NCBI GenBank assembly: GCA_025938035.1
Contig: JAICQE010000102.1
Location: 1-16,334 of the forward strand
Source of the DNA: Vicinamibacteria bacterium
GTDB lineage: Bacteria; Acidobacteriota; Vicinamibacteria; Vicinamibacterales; UBA2999
Direction of reading: 5' to 3'
Length of the DNA: 16,334 nt
Below are positions 14,318 through 16,334 of the stretch, in pieces. Each line of letters begins with the position of its first letter. Position 1 is the stretch's first letter. The notes under the pieces are model-generated. The model was given only the letters and a program-made list of their open reading frames with translations, was not told the origin of the DNA and searched no databases. A program made the translations under genes and the position numbers.

Positions 14318-14967
14318 ACGATTCCTCCCGAAATCCAGAACCGGCGACTGAGCGCCGTGCGCTCCTCGGTTCGCAACTTCCCGACGTTGACTTCCGCCAC
14401 GGACAGCTCCAGCGAGCCAGTCTTGACCGGTGGTCTGCAGCGCAAACCGAATGTCTGCGGGTCAGCAAACCCGGACACCTGCAGGGCGGGCACAGGCCCG
14501 TCCGGATCGTCCGCGTAGTAGCTGGCCTTTTGATTCACATTCCGGTCGAACCCACGGCAGTTTGCCCTCTGCGGGTACGCCACCCTCACCGTCGTCGACG
14601 CACCCGACTGCGGAGCCGAGGCGGTCAATTCGGTGCGGTCTGACATCACGGCGACTTCGTACAGAACACTGTGAAAGGACGCCGTCACGTTCAGCAACAC
14701 GACTGCGGCCGCCACCACCGCTCCGACCGCAACCACGCTGATCGCCACTTTCACCTTCGACACTCGTTTTCCGTCGAATCCGAGCTGCCATTCGGGGCGG
14801 CACCACCGCGCGACGAGCGTCGTCACGCCGGCGATGACGATCAGCGCGGCCGCTCCGACGATGAACAGCCGGACGTTTCGCGGAACCTGGCCGAGATTGA
14901 CGAACGCCATCACTCCGGCGCTGATGGAGCTGATGAGCGTGACGATGGCCGTGACGCGGTCGCTCAT
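14269..14967 (-). CDS. Four-TM membrane protein of unknown function
   Basis: The product is 232 residues from the ATG ending at 14967 (GAGG upstream on the minus strand). The frame stays open to 15069, but those extra 34 residues are hydrophilic and lack a ribosome binding site. TM segments are predicted at about 7-25, 33-53, 74-94 and 210-232. The hydrophilic loop between TM3 and TM4 (about 95-208) contains two cysteines (137, 177) and beta-like sequence, and is probably extracytoplasmic. It overlaps the next gene by 49 bases and follows the toxin gene with a 133-base gap. No family recognised; a link to toxin secretion, immunity or reception is only positional. Confidence 0.75.
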   Translation of the reverse strand: MSDRVTAIVTLISSISAGVMAFVNLGQVPRNVRLFIVGAAALIVIAGVTTLVARWCRPEWQLGFDGKRVSKVKVAISVVAVGAVVAAAVVLLNVTASFHSVLYEVAVMSDRTELTASAPQSGASTTVRVAYPQRANCRGFDRNVNQKASYYADDPDGPVPALQVSGFADPQTFGLRCRPPVKTGSLELSVAEVNVGKLRTEERTALSRRFWISGGIVWLLIGLGLLVWLYLL

Positions 14968-15100
14968 GTGACACGCCTCGGGTACACCCGGATCGGACCG
15001 TCCGGGGTTGCAGCGGTATTGATTTGGTTGAGCCGCGGGTATTGCCGCATAGGAAAACGGCCGTGTCAAGCACCGTGCTCACCCGCGCCAGACAAGCTAA

Positions 15101-16334
15101 CTATTTCGCTATCGGACCAAGGGTCTTCTTCGCCTTCGCCATATCTGCACGATCCTCGTCCCACGTCACCGTGACCACCGCCTTCTGCGGCGAGAGCGCT
15201 GCCTGCAGGTCGACAATATCGAAGGCACAGCCCGTTTCCCCCTTCGCGCACGGATTGTGGGTCAAATGAAACGCGATCGACACGACCCGCTTCTTCCATT
15301 CCGGCGGCCGGTTATTGAACCACGAGATGAACTGCTTCTCGGCGTGAGAGAGGTTGTGGCGGGGCACCTTGTTTCCCGTGTTCCAGGCCACCACTTCCAG
15401 AGTTGACTCACCGGGCGGTGGCTTGATGATGAGGCCCGCGGAGGGCTGGAACGATTTCATCGGGAAACCCCTGCCATACTGGCCCTCGAGCTCAGGCAAC
15501 AACGCCGCTTCCTGACTGCCTTCCAGTGCGGCCGCTCGTTTGGCTCCGAGCGTCTTCTGCGTGTATTCGAACTTCGTCTTCGCCGCCTCCTCGGGTGTCA
15601 TGAGACCCTCCATCACGTCGCCTGTCACCGTCACCTTCGCGGAGACACCGACCATGATTTCCTTCGCGGCGATGGTCTCGATCCGTTCCTTAAGACTGGC
15701 TTCTGCCAGAATCGCGCGTTCCCCGGCGTCGTTGGCCGGACCCAGTTCGAGTGCCTTCAGTCCGCGCGGCGCAAGCGTATTGCGAATGCCCGAAAGCGCG
15801 GTCTCGGCCTCCGAATCGCTGAATTCGCCCGTCAGCTTCTGTCGCACGAGGACGAGCGCCTCGCCTTTGACGCCATCGAGTGCAGGGGCTGGCTCGCCGT
15901 CCTTCCCCTCCTTGTCCCTATCCTTCTTGCCGAAGAGGCCGCCAACGAGCTTGCCTAGACCCTTCGCCAGCTTCACCGCCTGGTGAATCACCCAGTCCAT
16001 GGCGCTATTGATCGGAGACTGTGCCTTCTGAATCGTCGAGCGGATGGTGCCGCTGATGTCGCCGAGCCCGAGCAGCGACGCCAGGAAGCCGATGGCCACC
16101 GGAATCGCGCGCGCCAGGGCGTTTTCGACCCACGTCGCGGCCACGCCGATGGCGCCGTTCGCAATCGCCGCGATTGAATCGACCACCGCGTTGACCAGCG
16201 CGATGATCTGGCTGCCGCGATTCACGAAGAACATGACGATGTCGTAAATCGCCTTGCAGGCCTTGATGAACGCCGACGCCGGGTTGAGCAGACCGATCAG
16301 CCAGGTGATGCCGGCGATGATGATGCGATCGCGG
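15101..16334 (-). CDS. eCIS-associated (DUF4157-type) protein, C-terminal part with deaminase-like toxin domain; 5' end outside window
   Basis: The minus-strand frame is open to the window edge (410 residues visible); the Met at 16234 is internal. From 16333 to about 15925 the sequence (LLNPASAFIKACKAIYDIVMFF, ENALARAIPVAIGFLASLLGLG, MDWVIHQAVKLAKGLGKL) matches the conserved helical tail I know from DUF4157 proteins linked to extracellular contractile injection systems. A charged linker and a helical middle region follow. From about 15440 to the stop is a probable AID/APOBEC-like deaminase fold: beta hairpin, SHAEKQFISWF (zinc His 15346-15344, Glu 15340-15338), strand RVVSIAFHLTH, NPC (Cys 15250-15248), second Cys at 15229-15227, helix, and strand AVVTVTW. 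It is likely a delivered nucleic-acid or nucleotide deaminase toxin. The DUF4157 head would lie beyond the right edge. Confidence 0.72.
   Translation of the reverse strand, partial: RDRIIIAGITWLIGLLNPASAFIKACKAIYDIVMFFVNRGSQIIALVNAVVDSIAAIANGAIGVAATWVENALARAIPVAIGFLASLLGLGDISGTIRSTIQKAQSPINSAMDWVIHQAVKLAKGLGKLVGGLFGKKDRDKEGKDGEPAPALDGVKGEALVLVRQKLTGEFSDSEAETALSGIRNTLAPRGLKALELGPANDAGERAILAEASLKERIETIAAKEIMVGVSAKVTVTGDVMEGLMTPEEAAKTKFEYTQKTLGAKRAAALEGSQEAALLPELEGQYGRGFPMKSFQPSAGLIIKPPPGESTLEVVAWNTGNKVPRHNLSHAEKQFISWFNNRPPEWKKRVVSIAFHLTHNPCAKGETGCAFDIVDLQAALSPQKAVVTVTWDEDRADMAKAKKTLGPIAK

Noticed and set aside
1..16334. CRISPR arrays, tRNA or rRNA genes, insertion sequences
   Set aside because: No regularly spaced direct repeats, cloverleaf-like runs, rRNA motifs or transposase-like frames were seen on either strand.

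Overview
The window reads as a chromosomal stretch from a high-GC soil or environmental bacterium. I suspect an Acidobacteriota member close to Vicinamibacteria. The hints are gene style (a Ser/Thr kinase fused to TolB-like and TPR domains, an 'FVGTYKLNPAKS'-type secreted protein, a HEAT-repeat/HD-GYP pair) and dispersed palindromic repeats in gene gaps. This is inference; there is no rRNA or marker gene. I saw no tRNA, CRISPR array, insertion sequence or transposase.

Layout. 1-318: 3' end of a response-regulator receiver domain. 319-492: gap with two palindromic repeat elements. 493-957: small secreted protein. 958-1403: a gene-poor gap with two strong secondary structures and no convincing gene. 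1404-4672: two translationally coupled genes, a HEAT-repeat protein and an HD-GYP c-di-GMP phosphodiesterase, which share a homologous N-terminal 'YPSGHPS' module. 4681-5823 (minus): membrane-anchored SGNH-type hydrolase, whose last codons come from a dispersed repeat. 5873-9455 (plus): a tight four-gene operon of membrane-anchored diiron ferritin-like protein, NodU/TobZ-type carbamoyltransferase, one-TM DUF5989-type protein and SAM methyltransferase. With the divergent SGNH gene it looks like a small biosynthetic or tailoring cassette of unknown product.

9465-11696 (minus): soluble Ser/Thr kinase with TolB-like and TPR regions. Divergent from it, 11755-13077 encodes a TM-TPR protein whose C-terminal half matches the archaemetzincin pattern but has lost the zinc-binding histidines and catalytic glutamate. 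13298-13657: secreted glycine-zipper protein, ending at a probable bidirectional terminator. 13739-16334 (minus): the 3' part of a large eCIS-associated (DUF4157-type) protein with a C-terminal deaminase-like toxin domain, followed by a four-TM protein and an overlapping small secreted protein, both unrecognised.

The strongest leads are the deaminase-tipped eCIS cargo at the right edge, the apparently dead archaemetzincin, and the ferritin/carbamoyltransferase/DUF5989/methyltransferase/SGNH cassette. All homology calls rest on motif recognition by eye; no database search was run.
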